From Aliiglaciecola sp. LCG003 (lineage in GTDB: Bacteria > Pseudomonadota > Gammaproteobacteria > Enterobacterales > Alteromonadaceae), in assembly GCF_030316135.1 (NCBI RefSeq), contig NZ_CP128185.1:1240001-1304000 (forward strand): a stretch of DNA of 64,000 nucleotides, read 5' to 3'. Under the pieces are notes generated by a model. The model worked only from the letters and a program-made list of their open reading frames with translations. It was not told the origin of the DNA and did no database searches. Within the stretch, counting starts at the first letter, position 1. The number at the start of each line of letters is the position of its first letter. Shown in pieces: positions 1 to 8,144 of the stretch. The position numbers were made by a program, and so were the translations under genes.

Positions 1-201
1 CACCCCTAAATTTGGGCTGACAGAAAAAGTGTCCGAAGAACGAGAGTTTGACACTCCCGTTTCACTGGAGACATTTACATATGATGTATTCAGATTGGCA
101 CTATAATCTATTTCACCCGCTGCCACAGGCAGCGCTAGTAAAGCAGAAATGCAAAGTAGGTTTTTGTTCAAACTGAAGTCCCTTTTAACAACGTTAGTCA
201 T
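1..201 (-). CDS. Outer-membrane protein of the XrtA EPS locus (3' part outside window)
   Basis: Only the first 67 codons are in the window; the frame runs open off the left edge. The ATG at 201 overlaps the end of the tyrosine-kinase gene by 8 nt (ATGACTAA), which supports translational coupling and this start. The N-terminus is basic, followed by a hydrophobic stretch (LLCISALLALPVAAG), so it looks like an exported protein. The mature part begins EIDYSANLNTSYVNVSSETG, alternating and Ser/Thr/Asn-rich as in beta-barrel proteins. In XrtA loci the gene after the kinase is often the TIGR03016-type outer-membrane protein (recalled). The assignment is by position and signal peptide only. Confidence 0.55.
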   Translation of the reverse strand, partial: MTNVVKRDFSLNKNLLCISALLALPVAAGEIDYSANLNTSYVNVSSETGVSNSRSSDTFSVSPNLGV

Positions 202-1207
202 CACTTCCGTAATAATAGCCGTAATAACCTGAGTTTTGACTGCCACTTTGTTTAGCCTTATTGATGACGAAACCTTTAGCCATGTCCGGATTGAGATGAT
301 CAACCGCTTGAGCGACGCGATTAAGGGAGGTTTTACCCTCTTGCACAACCACTACGGCTTGGCCAGCTAAATTGGCTAAAATGGCAGTTTCATTGATACC
401 CAACAGTGGTGGGCTATCAATAATAACTACACGGTCAGGATATCTATGGGCGAATTCACTAACAGACTCGAGCATTTTTTCACTAGCAAGTAGCTCGGTC
501 GAAAGGTGATGTGACTTACCTGCGGGAATAATTCTTAAAGTGTCTAAGCTGGTGTGATGGATCACTTCACTCAAATCATCTATTTCGCCCAACAGATATT
601 CCATTAAGCCATTTTCGAAAGGTTGGTCAATGGTCTTCATCACGCTAGGACGAAGTACGTCAGCATCCACTAATAAAACTGTTTTGTCTTGTTCAAGAGC
701 AATACTCAATGCCAGATTAATCGCTGTAAAGGTTTTGCCTTCGTTTGGATTAGGACTGGTGACCATTACGATATTGGCATTGGTTAGTGTTTTAGACAAT
801 GGACCGAAGGCGTTGCTGAGTACTTTACGTTTTATCGCACGGTATTCTTCATTGATAGTATTTCGGCCTAAATTAGACACAAAGCCATCTTTTTGAATAT
901 TGGTCAGTGGAATAAACTTCCGATTAGCTTCTTGATCGTGAGACACAAGAGGATCCGGCAAGGGGACAGTGGATTCAGGCGGTTGCTGCACTGAGCCAAC
1001 CGCTATATCCTCGCCTTTTGCCCTATTCACTTCAACGCTTTCAGTGGTGGCACTTGCCACACTTTCGGCCTCAGTGGCTTGGTTGGCAAGCTCTTGCTGA
1101 GCCGCTAACTGTTTAGCTTTTTCGTCTGCTGCTTCTAAGGTGTTCTTTTTTTCATTCTCGGTTTTAAGCGCCTTATTCTTTTGAAGCGCCTTTTCTATCG
1201 TACTCAT
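194..1207 (-). CDS. XrtA-locus tyrosine autokinase (CpsD/CapB-like, TIGR03018 type)
   Basis: Cytoplasmic BY-kinase partner of the upstream chain-length protein; such pairs control EPS polymerisation and export. Residues 1-95 are an Ala/Glu/Lys-rich, probably flexible tail beginning MSTIEKAL, which is typical of this subfamily. A P-loop ATPase domain follows: Walker A about 151-159 (SPNPNEGKT), Walker A' about 178-186 (LLVDADVLR), Walker B about 261-268 (VIIDSPPL). The C-terminus carries a tyrosine cluster (YYGYYY), the expected autophosphorylation tail. The start codon overlaps the stop of the chain-length gene as ATGA. Kinase and polysaccharide co-polymerase are separate polypeptides here rather than fused as in E. 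coli Wzc. Confidence 0.9.
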   Translation of the reverse strand: MSTIEKALQKNKALKTENEKKNTLEAADEKAKQLAAQQELANQATEAESVASATTESVEVNRAKGEDIAVGSVQQPPESTVPLPDPLVSHDQEANRKFIPLTNIQKDGFVSNLGRNTINEEYRAIKRKVLSNAFGPLSKTLTNANIVMVTSPNPNEGKTFTAINLALSIALEQDKTVLLVDADVLRPSVMKTIDQPFENGLMEYLLGEIDDLSEVIHHTSLDTLRIIPAGKSHHLSTELLASEKMLESVSEFAHRYPDRVVIIDSPPLLGINETAILANLAGQAVVVVQEGKTSLNRVAQAVDHLNPDMAKGFVINKAKQSGSQNSGYYGYYYGSDD

Positions 1208-2808
1208 ATCAAGTTCTCCAAAAGATAAATAGGAAGCCTACCGTATGCAATATCTGCATAAACCAGCCCGATGAAAATAAATACTATGGCTAAACTTGAT
1301 GCCGCAAATACCAGCATCCTTCGTCTATCCACTTTGGCAATTTCTTGTGCATTGATATGGGACACTTTACCAAATACCGGAATACCGAAATTACCCACAA
1401 GTTGACTTGGGCTTAATACCACAGGATTTACTTGGCTGACCAAGAATGCGATACCTAATCCTGCGCCAAAGCCTACAAATAGGATCATTGAATAGTATAG
1501 TATACGATTCGGACCCGAGGGTTTAGTTGGTAGAGTAGGGGGATCGATTACACGAAACTGAACATCATCAGAGGTAGCTTCTGCTTTACGAGACAGCTCA
1601 GCTTGCTCACGACGACCGATTAACTCTAGGTATTTATCCCGAGTAATTTCGTAGTCACGGTTTAAGCCCTGTGCTTCAGCTTCGATTTGCGGAACTAGGT
1701 CAACAATGCGTTCTAATTCGTTAATTTTGGCGCGGGTTTGGGTGGCGCGCACCGTCAATTGAGCGATTTGGCTTTCATATTGGGCAACGGTAAGCTTTAA
1801 CTCTTGATAAACCGGATTCTGATTAAGATTGCCAAATTGGCTGTAGGAGCCAGTTTCTTCAGCCACATCAGTTAGGCTTTTAATATGCTGTTCACGCTCA
1901 TCATACAGATTATCCAGCATCCCTTTAGTTTTAACCACTTCGGGGTGCAATTCGGTATATTGAATCAGTAGTTCATCAATTCTACTTTCTAATGCGGCAA
2001 TTCGATTGTCGTAGCGTGTATTAACGGACGGGGCCACTCTGGAATCAGGTGCAGCAAGACCAAACACAGGGGCTTCACCGACCAATTGAGCCTTGGCAGC
2101 ATTGAGTTGTGAAGTTAACTCCAACAGTCGTAATTCAGTTGCTTGTAAATCACTGACCTGACGTTGCAGTTGACTGTAATAGTCGCGACTTGAGCCCGGC
2201 GCACGGTCAATTCGGCTGACCTTAAATTCTGCTAAGCGTTGCTCAGCTTCTTCTAGGCGTTGCTCATACTCTTCTATCTGACGATTAATAAATTCTTCCG
2301 CTGAGTCACTGCTTTGGCGATTACTGCCTAAAGATGATTCAACAAATTCATTTAACGTGATCTGGACAATTTTTTGAGCCAATTCAGGAGATTGGGAATT
2401 GTAGCTTATGTTGTAGATATTCTGTTCGGCGGTACTGTTCAACTTAATGCCTTTGCGCATCTCATTGATTAGCTCATCCATTTCGGCCTGAGTCGTCACC
2501 GTAATATCTAAATCAGCTTCGCGAGCAATTTTTTCTAAGTTAGGTCGGCTGAGCAAGGTTCTTGCTACCAGATTAACTTGTTCACTTGGGTTGTTATAAA
2601 CCGCAAGGCCCCGTAATAACGGGCGTAACAAGCTGCTGGTATCAACAAATAATCTGGCCGACGAAGCATATTGGTCAGGTAAACTGGCGACATAAGCCCA
2701 GCCAATTGGGCAAATCAACCAAGTTGAAATGATAATATAGCGTTTTTTTATCCATACACCCTTCACATAGGTGAGGGCTTGTTCTATAGCTTCCTGAATT
2801 CCTAACAT
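1204..2808 (-). CDS. XrtA-system polysaccharide chain-length determinant (Wzz/PCP family)
   Basis: Inner-membrane polysaccharide co-polymerase of 534 aa that sets EPS chain length and bridges to the OPX exporter. An N-terminal membrane helix (about 24-43) precedes a large periplasmic region with long coiled-coil stretches (about 165-245 and 275-400). The C-terminal Pro-rich segment (PPTLPTKPSGPNR) and membrane helix near 437-460 are the usual Wzz signature. A further hydrophobic helix near 495-520 gives an extra membrane pass, as I recall for TIGR03007 proteins. There is no kinase domain; that is supplied by the next gene, which overlaps by 4 nt. It is the second gene of the minus-strand export operon. 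Confidence 0.9.
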   Translation of the reverse strand: MLGIQEAIEQALTYVKGVWIKKRYIIISTWLICPIGWAYVASLPDQYASSARLFVDTSSLLRPLLRGLAVYNNPSEQVNLVARTLLSRPNLEKIAREADLDITVTTQAEMDELINEMRKGIKLNSTAEQNIYNISYNSQSPELAQKIVQITLNEFVESSLGSNRQSSDSAEEFINRQIEEYEQRLEEAEQRLAEFKVSRIDRAPGSSRDYYSQLQRQVSDLQATELRLLELTSQLNAAKAQLVGEAPVFGLAAPDSRVAPSVNTRYDNRIAALESRIDELLIQYTELHPEVVKTKGMLDNLYDEREQHIKSLTDVAEETGSYSQFGNLNQNPVYQELKLTVAQYESQIAQLTVRATQTRAKINELERIVDLVPQIEAEAQGLNRDYEITRDKYLELIGRREQAELSRKAEATSDDVQFRVIDPPTLPTKPSGPNRILYYSMILFVGFGAGLGIAFLVSQVNPVVLSPSQLVGNFGIPVFGKVSHINAQEIAKVDRRRMLVFAASSLAIVFIFIGLVYADIAYGRLPIYLLENLI

Positions 2809-2851
2809 AGATACTTCTTCTGAACCTTTTTACTTACAAAAAGAACGTGGC

Positions 2852-3487
2852 CTAGAACCACGCTTCTGGAATAATCAATATGTCGCCCGGCAGAATATCT
2901 ACATTATCTGCAATATTGCCTTCCTTGATTAATGAATTAAGTCGCACGGAGTATTCCCGTTGCTCACCTTCAACTACTCTAATCAATTTTGCGTCGTCAC
3001 CGTCAGCAAATTCAGTCAAACCGCCGACACGGATCATAAGATCAAGCAGGGTCATATCTTCACTGTAACTAATAGCGCGAGGAGATGAAGCTTCACCGAT
3101 AACTCGGACTTGCTCACTAAAAGGACCGTTAAAGCCTGTGACACTCACAGTCACAATTGGATCCCGAATGTATTTGCCCAATTCCTGTTCTAGATCACGG
3201 GCTAGAGCGGTTGGGGTTTTGCCTGAAACTGGAATGTCTTCAACCAAAGAGGTTGTTATCATACCGTCGGGACGTACTAGGAATGAACCTGACACATCCG
3301 GATTTCTCCAAACAAAAATGGATAAACTGTCACCTGGGCCAATTAAATAACTGTAGTCATCTATATTGGTAGTTAACGACGCTCTTGTTGTTGCTTGTGG
3401 TAAGGAACCACTAGAGCTGGAGCATGCCGCGATGGTCCCTAATGCAGCAATTACAACCAATAATTGCGCTATTCTACTTGCTTTCAT
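2852..3487 (-). CDS. XrtA-system EPS export lipoprotein (Wza/OPX family)
   Basis: Outer-membrane polysaccharide export protein, 211 aa. The N-terminus is a lipoprotein signal with lipobox IAAC (Cys about 22). A Poly_export domain follows (about 45-125, YLIGPGDSLSIFVWRNPDVS) and then an SLBB-type domain (about 125-205, VRVIGEASSPRAISYSEDMT). It is shorter than E. coli Wza (about 380 aa), which is normal for the XrtA export family (TIGR03027 type). It is the first gene of the leftward export operon and is divergent from the plus-strand biosynthesis operon, so the 157-bp gap at 3,488-3,644 should carry promoters for both. Confidence 0.9.
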   Translation of the reverse strand: MKASRIAQLLVVIAALGTIAACSSSSGSLPQATTRASLTTNIDDYSYLIGPGDSLSIFVWRNPDVSGSFLVRPDGMITTSLVEDIPVSGKTPTALARDLEQELGKYIRDPIVTVSVTGFNGPFSEQVRVIGEASSPRAISYSEDMTLLDLMIRVGGLTEFADGDDAKLIRVVEGEQREYSVRLNSLIKEGNIADNVDILPGDILIIPEAWF

Positions 3488-3533
3488 ATATGTCTTTCCT
3501 ATCCAAACAGAAACAAATGTAGCAAATCTGCCA

Positions 3534-3561
3534 TTTACCCGAGCGTTTTAATCTCTATAAT
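3534..3561 (+). promoter_or_regulatory. Candidate sigma-70 promoter for the plus-strand EPS operon
   Basis: A perfect TATAAT at 3,556-3,561 is preceded, with a 16-bp spacer, by TTTACC at 3,534-3,539 (4/6 match to TTGACA). Transcription would start about 75 nt before the EpsB start codon, which has its own AGGTAA ribosome site. This rests on consensus matching only. XrtA loci in other bacteria are often sigma-54 controlled, but I see no correctly spaced -24/-12 element here. Confidence 0.35.
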
Positions 3562-3644
3562 GGCTGACCAGAAAAGTTAGTCTATCTCAAAAGATTCGTT
3601 TAGCATATGATAAATTTGTCAAAAAAATCCACAGGTAAGCGTTA

Positions 3645-5057
3645 ATGGCAGCGACCAATAACAAACAGAATAAAAGGTCAAATGCGTTAGTTTTAGCAGA
3701 AGCTGTTATAGTTTCCTATGCAGCGTACTTGGCAAACTTTTTAATCGTCAGCTTTTTAGAGATTGAATCACCCAGTTTCATGAAGCTTGCCGCCAATATT
3801 TCACTGATGACCTTTTTAGTCTTGGTGTTTTCTCTTTCGGTTGGCTTATACGAGGCAAAGCTGCGGGAAACTTTCCGTGGCATAATCCGCCGTATCTTCG
3901 TCAGCTTAGCGCTAACCTATTTTGTCTTGGAGGTGATAACTAGCACCTTTATGGCTTCATTGAGTATGCATACCTACTTCCTGCCTGTGGCATCGGGAGT
4001 GGTGATCTTATCCTTGGTTACCTTCCGTTACTTTACCAATAGATTAGGTTTGCTCGGCTTAGGCCGAACGCGGATCGTGGTCATTGGTGCGGGGGAGCGC
4101 GCGGCGATAATTGAAAAGCGCATGCGTCGAGATGTCGACAGACTGGGGTTCGATCTACTGGGTTTCATCCCCATTCCTGGCGATAACCGAGAAGATGGTA
4201 TTCGCAATGAAAGATTGGTTCACGTCAAAATTGATGAAAAGTTTCGTAACTATGTAATCGATAATGAAATTGATGAAATCATTATTGCCTGTGACCAGCG
4301 CCGTGGTACCTTGCCTATAGAAGTGCTGTTTGATTGTCGTTTGCGAGGGGTTGAAATTACCGATTTGCTTGACTTCATGGAGCGAGAAACCGGCCAGATA
4401 GTGGTTAATTTGATGTATCCGAGTTGGGTGGTTTATTCGAATGGCTTCAACTCACAAAACTACCTTCGTGACATTCTTGAATACGGGATCAATGCGCTGG
4501 TTGCATTTGCGGTGTTATTTTTCACCTGGCCATTTATGTTACTGACTTCTCTGATTATTTATTTAGATGATGGCAGACGAACAGGTACCTCGGTGTTCTA
4601 TGAACAAGAGCGTGTAGGGTTAAACGGTAAACTATTCAAGATTAAAAAATTCCGCAGTATGCGACCTGATGCGGAGAAAGATGGTGCCAAGTGGGCAAGT
4701 AAAGATGACGATAGGGTTACTCGTATAGGCCATTTTATTCGTAAATATCGCATCGATGAATTGCCCCAATTGTTTAATATCTTCAAAGGCGAAATGGCAT
4801 TCATTGGGCCCCGGCCAGAACGCCCGCAATTTGTCGAACAGCTTATTCGCGAAATACCATACTATAATCAGCGCCACAACGTTAAGCCTGGCTTAGCGGG
4901 ATGGGCTCAGTTAAATTATCCTTATGGCGCCAGTGTCGAAGACTCAATGGAAAAGCTTAAATTCGATCTATATTACGTTAAGCATCAAAGTTTAATGCTC
5001 GACATGTTAATATTTATTCGAACAGTGGAAGTCGTATTATTTGGAAAAGGGCGCTAG
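3645..5057 (+). CDS. Initiating undecaprenyl-phosphate sugar transferase (EpsB-like, TIGR03013 type)
   Basis: Polyisoprenyl-phosphate hexose-1-phosphate transferase that would start the EPS repeat unit on the lipid carrier at the inner membrane. The 470-aa protein has four N-terminal membrane helices (to about residue 130), a Rossmann-like CoA-binding_3 region (about 140-250, RIVVIGAGERA), another hydrophobic segment near 285-305, and the C-terminal bacterial sugar-transferase domain. Its hallmark motifs are visible: FKIKKFRSM, DDRVTRIGHFIRKYRIDELP and MAFIGPRPERP. It is the first gene of the plus-strand operon; AGGTAA lies 7 nt before the ATG. The C-terminal domain architecture matches WbaP/WcaJ enzymes, but the sugar cannot be read from sequence. 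Confidence 0.92.
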   Translation: MAATNNKQNKRSNALVLAEAVIVSYAAYLANFLIVSFLEIESPSFMKLAANISLMTFLVLVFSLSVGLYEAKLRETFRGIIRRIFVSLALTYFVLEVITSTFMASLSMHTYFLPVASGVVILSLVTFRYFTNRLGLLGLGRTRIVVIGAGERAAIIEKRMRRDVDRLGFDLLGFIPIPGDNREDGIRNERLVHVKIDEKFRNYVIDNEIDEIIIACDQRRGTLPIEVLFDCRLRGVEITDLLDFMERETGQIVVNLMYPSWVVYSNGFNSQNYLRDILEYGINALVAFAVLFFTWPFMLLTSLIIYLDDGRRTGTSVFYEQERVGLNGKLFKIKKFRSMRPDAEKDGAKWASKDDDRVTRIGHFIRKYRIDELPQLFNIFKGEMAFIGPRPERPQFVEQLIREIPYYNQRHNVKPGLAGWAQLNYPYGASVEDSMEKLKFDLYYVKHQSLMLDMLIFIRTVEVVLFGKGR

Positions 5058-5058
5058 A

Positions 5059-5898
5059 GTGGAAAAGAATTCTGCATTAAATGCAATGACAGTTGATGTG
5101 GAAGATTTTTTTCATGTCTCAGCCTTCGACTCTATTATCAACCCTGATCAATGGAGCCAATATAAGCCAAGAGTGGATTTTAATACCCGGAGATTGCTAG
5201 ATTTATTTGCTAAAGCCGAGGTCAAATCTACATTTTTTGTGCTGGGTTGGGTGGCTGAATTGTACCCTCAGCTTATCAAAGATATTCATGCTCAGGGCCA
5301 TGAAATTGCTAGCCATGGCTATGCTCACAAGCGGGCTTATAAACAAAGTCGTCAGGAGTTAATCGACGACGTTACTCGTTCAAAGAATCATCTTGAAGAT
5401 TTGATAGGGGAAAAGTTAAGCGGCTATCGCGCGCCTAGCTTCTCTATCGGCTATGACAATGAATGGGCGTTTGAAGTATTGGCCGAATTAGGCTTTAAAT
5501 ATAGCTCTAGTACCTATCCGGTTAAACATGATTTGTATGGTACGCCCGACTGGCCTCGTTTTGCTTACGAACGTCCTGAAAAAATTATTGAAATCCCTAT
5601 TCCCACTTTAAAATTGCTTGGCAGACAGATCCCAATCGGTGGCGGCGGTTATTTTCGATTGTATCCATATAAAATGACGCAAATGCTGATTAATCGCTAT
5701 TTGCGTGAAGAACGGCAACCTTACTCATTTTATTTTCACCCTTGGGAGATCGACGCTGATCAACCTAGGTTGACAAACGCCCCGCTAAAATCCCGCTTCA
5801 GACACTATGTGAATCTGCATCGTACTGAGGGAAAGCTTGAGCGTTTATTAACAGATTTTAATTGGTCGACCATGAAAGATGTATACGGAGTAGCGTAG
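5059..5898 (+). CDS. XrtA-system polysaccharide deacetylase (NodB fold, TIGR03006 type)
   Basis: Carbohydrate esterase family 4-like enzyme, expected to remove N-acetyl groups from EPS sugars. Catalytic motifs: TVDVEDFFHVSAF near the N-terminus (general base and metal Asp), GHEIASHGYAHKRAY (zinc-binding His pair), GYRAPSFSIG, and FYFHPWEID near the end. I place the start at the GTG at 5,059, one base after the EpsB stop (TAGAGTG), because the conserved domain begins a few residues later; a TTG at 5,041 would also be in frame. There is no signal peptide, so a cytoplasmic or lipid-linked substrate is likely. The gene overlaps the next by 1 nt. Confidence 0.88.
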   Translation: MEKNSALNAMTVDVEDFFHVSAFDSIINPDQWSQYKPRVDFNTRRLLDLFAKAEVKSTFFVLGWVAELYPQLIKDIHAQGHEIASHGYAHKRAYKQSRQELIDDVTRSKNHLEDLIGEKLSGYRAPSFSIGYDNEWAFEVLAELGFKYSSSTYPVKHDLYGTPDWPRFAYERPEKIIEIPIPTLKLLGRQIPIGGGGYFRLYPYKMTQMLINRYLREERQPYSFYFHPWEIDADQPRLTNAPLKSRFRHYVNLHRTEGKLERLLTDFNWSTMKDVYGVA

Positions 5899-6944
5899 TG
5901 ACGGAGCAATACCAGGTTTGTAGTCTTGGCGACAGCGTTGAACAGAATCAACAGTGGGACGCCTTTGTTGATACTGTACAGAACGGGACGTTTTTTCATT
6001 TATCAGGCTGGAAACGGGTTATTGAGAACGTTTATCAACACCCTTGCCATTATATCTACGCCACCGAAGATCAAAAAATCGTTGGTGTATTACCTCTAGT
6101 TGAACAAAAAAGTCGCTTATTTGGACATGCATTAATATCCACTCCTTTTTGTATGAATGGTGGCGTTGCCGCTGATTCTGAAGAGGTTATGTTGTTTTTG
6201 GAACAACAGGCGATTGAAAAAGCCCACGCACTTGGGGTCGATTATTTAGAATTACGTTATCCATTTGCCCGCAATAACCCGCAACTTACACAGAAGTGTG
6301 CCCACTCAACCTTTGGTTGCGAATTGGCCGAAGATCATGAGCAAATCTTAGCAAATGTGAAAAAGAAACAGCGAGCGGTTATCCGCCATTCCCTTAAAAA
6401 CGACTTAAGCTTTAGGGTCGATAATGATACGTCCACCGCCTACGAAGTATACTCTGAAAGCGTACGAAATTTAGGCACCCCAGTATTTCCTAAGCGTTAC
6501 TTTGCTGCGCTGCAAGAGGAATTTGGCGAGCGTTGTGATGTGCTTACGGTGCAGCAAAACGATAAAGCGCTATCTTCGGTGCTGAGTTTCTATTACAAAG
6601 ATCAGGTGCTGCCTTTTTACGGCGGCGGATTGTTCGAAGCCAGAGCATCAAAGAGCAATGACTACATGTATTATCAATTGATGTGTCATGCCAAGGACAA
6701 TAAAGCCTGCAATTATTTTGATTTCGGCCGCAGTAAAAATGATTCTGGCGCATTCAAATACAAACGTAGCTGGGGTATGGAGCCCATTCCTTTGCATTAC
6801 CATTTTCATTTGGTCAATGCCACTGAGTTACCTAATCTGAGCCCGAATAATCCAAAATATCAGTTCTTTATTAAAATGTGGCAGAAATTACCAGTGTGGT
6901 TGAGTCGCAGAATTGGGCCTTTTCTATCTAAGTATTTAGGCTGA
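5898..6944 (+). CDS. XrtA-system FemAB-like acyl/aminoacyltransferase (TIGR03019 type)
   Basis: Protein of 348 aa in the FemAB/GNAT superfamily; relatives move amino acids or acyl groups onto amino sugars. The C-terminal half shows the family pattern: KKKQRAVIRHSLKN, VLSFYYKDQVLPFYGGGL, YQLMCHA, FDFGRSKNDSGAFKYKRSWG. The GTG at 5,898 overlaps the deacetylase stop (TAGTG) and has an ACGGAG ribosome site 8 nt upstream, so it is preferred to an in-frame start 36 nt further upstream. Sitting right after a deacetylase, it may modify the amino group that enzyme exposes. That is inference from gene order. Confidence 0.85.
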   Translation: MTEQYQVCSLGDSVEQNQQWDAFVDTVQNGTFFHLSGWKRVIENVYQHPCHYIYATEDQKIVGVLPLVEQKSRLFGHALISTPFCMNGGVAADSEEVMLFLEQQAIEKAHALGVDYLELRYPFARNNPQLTQKCAHSTFGCELAEDHEQILANVKKKQRAVIRHSLKNDLSFRVDNDTSTAYEVYSESVRNLGTPVFPKRYFAALQEEFGERCDVLTVQQNDKALSSVLSFYYKDQVLPFYGGGLFEARASKSNDYMYYQLMCHAKDNKACNYFDFGRSKNDSGAFKYKRSWGMEPIPLHYHFHLVNATELPNLSPNNPKYQFFIKMWQKLPVWLSRRIGPFLSKYLG

Positions 6945-6950
6945 TTGCAG

Positions 6951-8144
6951 ATGTCAAAACCAGCGTTGTTATTTTTATCTCATCGGATCCCATTTCCTCC
7001 GAATAAAGGCGATAAAATCCGCTCGTTTAATATGCTCAAAGTATTGAGCCAGCATTTTGATATTTATTTGGGTAGCTTTGTTGATGATCCTTATGATTGG
7101 CAATTTGCCGATAAACTCGAAGAATATTGCCAACAAGTGTTTTTGCTCAATCAAAATAAATTAACCTGCAAAGTTAAAGGGTTAAGTGCTTTTTTGATGG
7201 GAAAATCCATATCTGAGCAATATTACCAATCCACTAAAATGCAAAAGTGGGTAGATAAAACCATTCAACAGCAAGGTATTAGCCAAGCATTTATATACTC
7301 TTCTGTAATGGCTATGTTTACCTCTGAACATTTAGATAAGCTGCACCAAGTGGTTGATTTTGTTGATGTAGATTCTGATAAGTGGCGTCAATACGCAGAA
7401 AACAAGAAAGGTCTGGCCAAGTGGGTTTATGCCCGTGAACACCGAAAGTTGCAGCGCTTTGAGAATAACGTTGCTGCTCAATCGGCCCATTCACTGTTTG
7501 TTTCTGATCCAGAGGCTGCACTTTTTAAACAGCAAATTGGACCTGAGGTGCATGGTCGCATTCAAGGTATGTTAAACGGCGTAGATACTGCTTTTTTTGA
7601 CCCGGATAGTAATTTTGAACCCTTAGAAAATGAACAGGTTGATGTGGTCTTTACCGGTGCCATGGACTATTGGGCAAACGTGGACGCGGTAAGCTGGTTT
7701 GTGAAATTTGTTTGGCCATTAGTGCGACAACGCCATCCCAAGGCGCAATTTTATGTGGTAGGAGGAAACCCTACTAGTGACATCAAGGCCTTAAACGGCA
7801 ATAACGGTATAGTGGTCACTGGTCGGGTGAAAGATGTGCGACCCTATATTGCCCAGTCACTTGTCACTGTGGCACCCTTGCAAATCGCTAGGGGAATACA
7901 GAACAAAGTATTAGAAGCGCTTTCAATGGCCAAACCTGTGATTGCTACACATATGGCAATTGAAGGTATAGACGCACGTTCTGAAAATATAAAAATTACC
8001 GATGATCCTGAAGAGTTTTGCGAGCAGGTTTGTCAGTACCTAGAGGCTCCGCAAGATGCGTATGAAAACCGTTTGTGGATTATGGAAAATCTAAAGTGGA
8101 CAGCCACCTTAAAAGGTCTGCCATTATTGTTCAGGAATTCATAA
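6951..8144 (+). CDS. XrtA-associated glycosyltransferase (GT4-like, TIGR03087 type)
   Basis: Glycosyltransferase of 397 aa. The N-terminal domain begins with SHRIPFPPNKGDKIRSFNML, characteristic of the 'stp1' family of XrtA loci. The C-terminal GT-B domain contains VDVVFTGAMDYWANVDAV, RVKDVRPYIAQS and an acceptor/donor loop with QNKVLEALSMAKPVIAT (the EX7E-like Glu in KVLEAL). I use the ATG at 6,951; a TTG two codons upstream abuts the previous stop. The stop overlaps the exosortase start as TAATG. Expected role: adding a sugar to the growing lipid-linked EPS unit. Donor and linkage are unknown. Confidence 0.88.
   Translation: MSKPALLFLSHRIPFPPNKGDKIRSFNMLKVLSQHFDIYLGSFVDDPYDWQFADKLEEYCQQVFLLNQNKLTCKVKGLSAFLMGKSISEQYYQSTKMQKWVDKTIQQQGISQAFIYSSVMAMFTSEHLDKLHQVVDFVDVDSDKWRQYAENKKGLAKWVYAREHRKLQRFENNVAAQSAHSLFVSDPEAALFKQQIGPEVHGRIQGMLNGVDTAFFDPDSNFEPLENEQVDVVFTGAMDYWANVDAVSWFVKFVWPLVRQRHPKAQFYVVGGNPTSDIKALNGNNGIVVTGRVKDVRPYIAQSLVTVAPLQIARGIQNKVLEALSMAKPVIATHMAIEGIDARSENIKITDDPEEFCEQVCQYLEAPQDAYENRLWIMENLKWTATLKGLPLLFRNS

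Noticed and set aside
3488-3644. Sigma-54-like TGGCAG...TTGC on the minus strand before the OPX gene
   Set aside because: The two elements are about 3 bp too close to serve as -24/-12.
5041-5058. TTG start extending the deacetylase into epsB
   Set aside because: The GTG at 5,059 follows the upstream stop directly and leaves the usual short N-terminus before the TVDVED motif.
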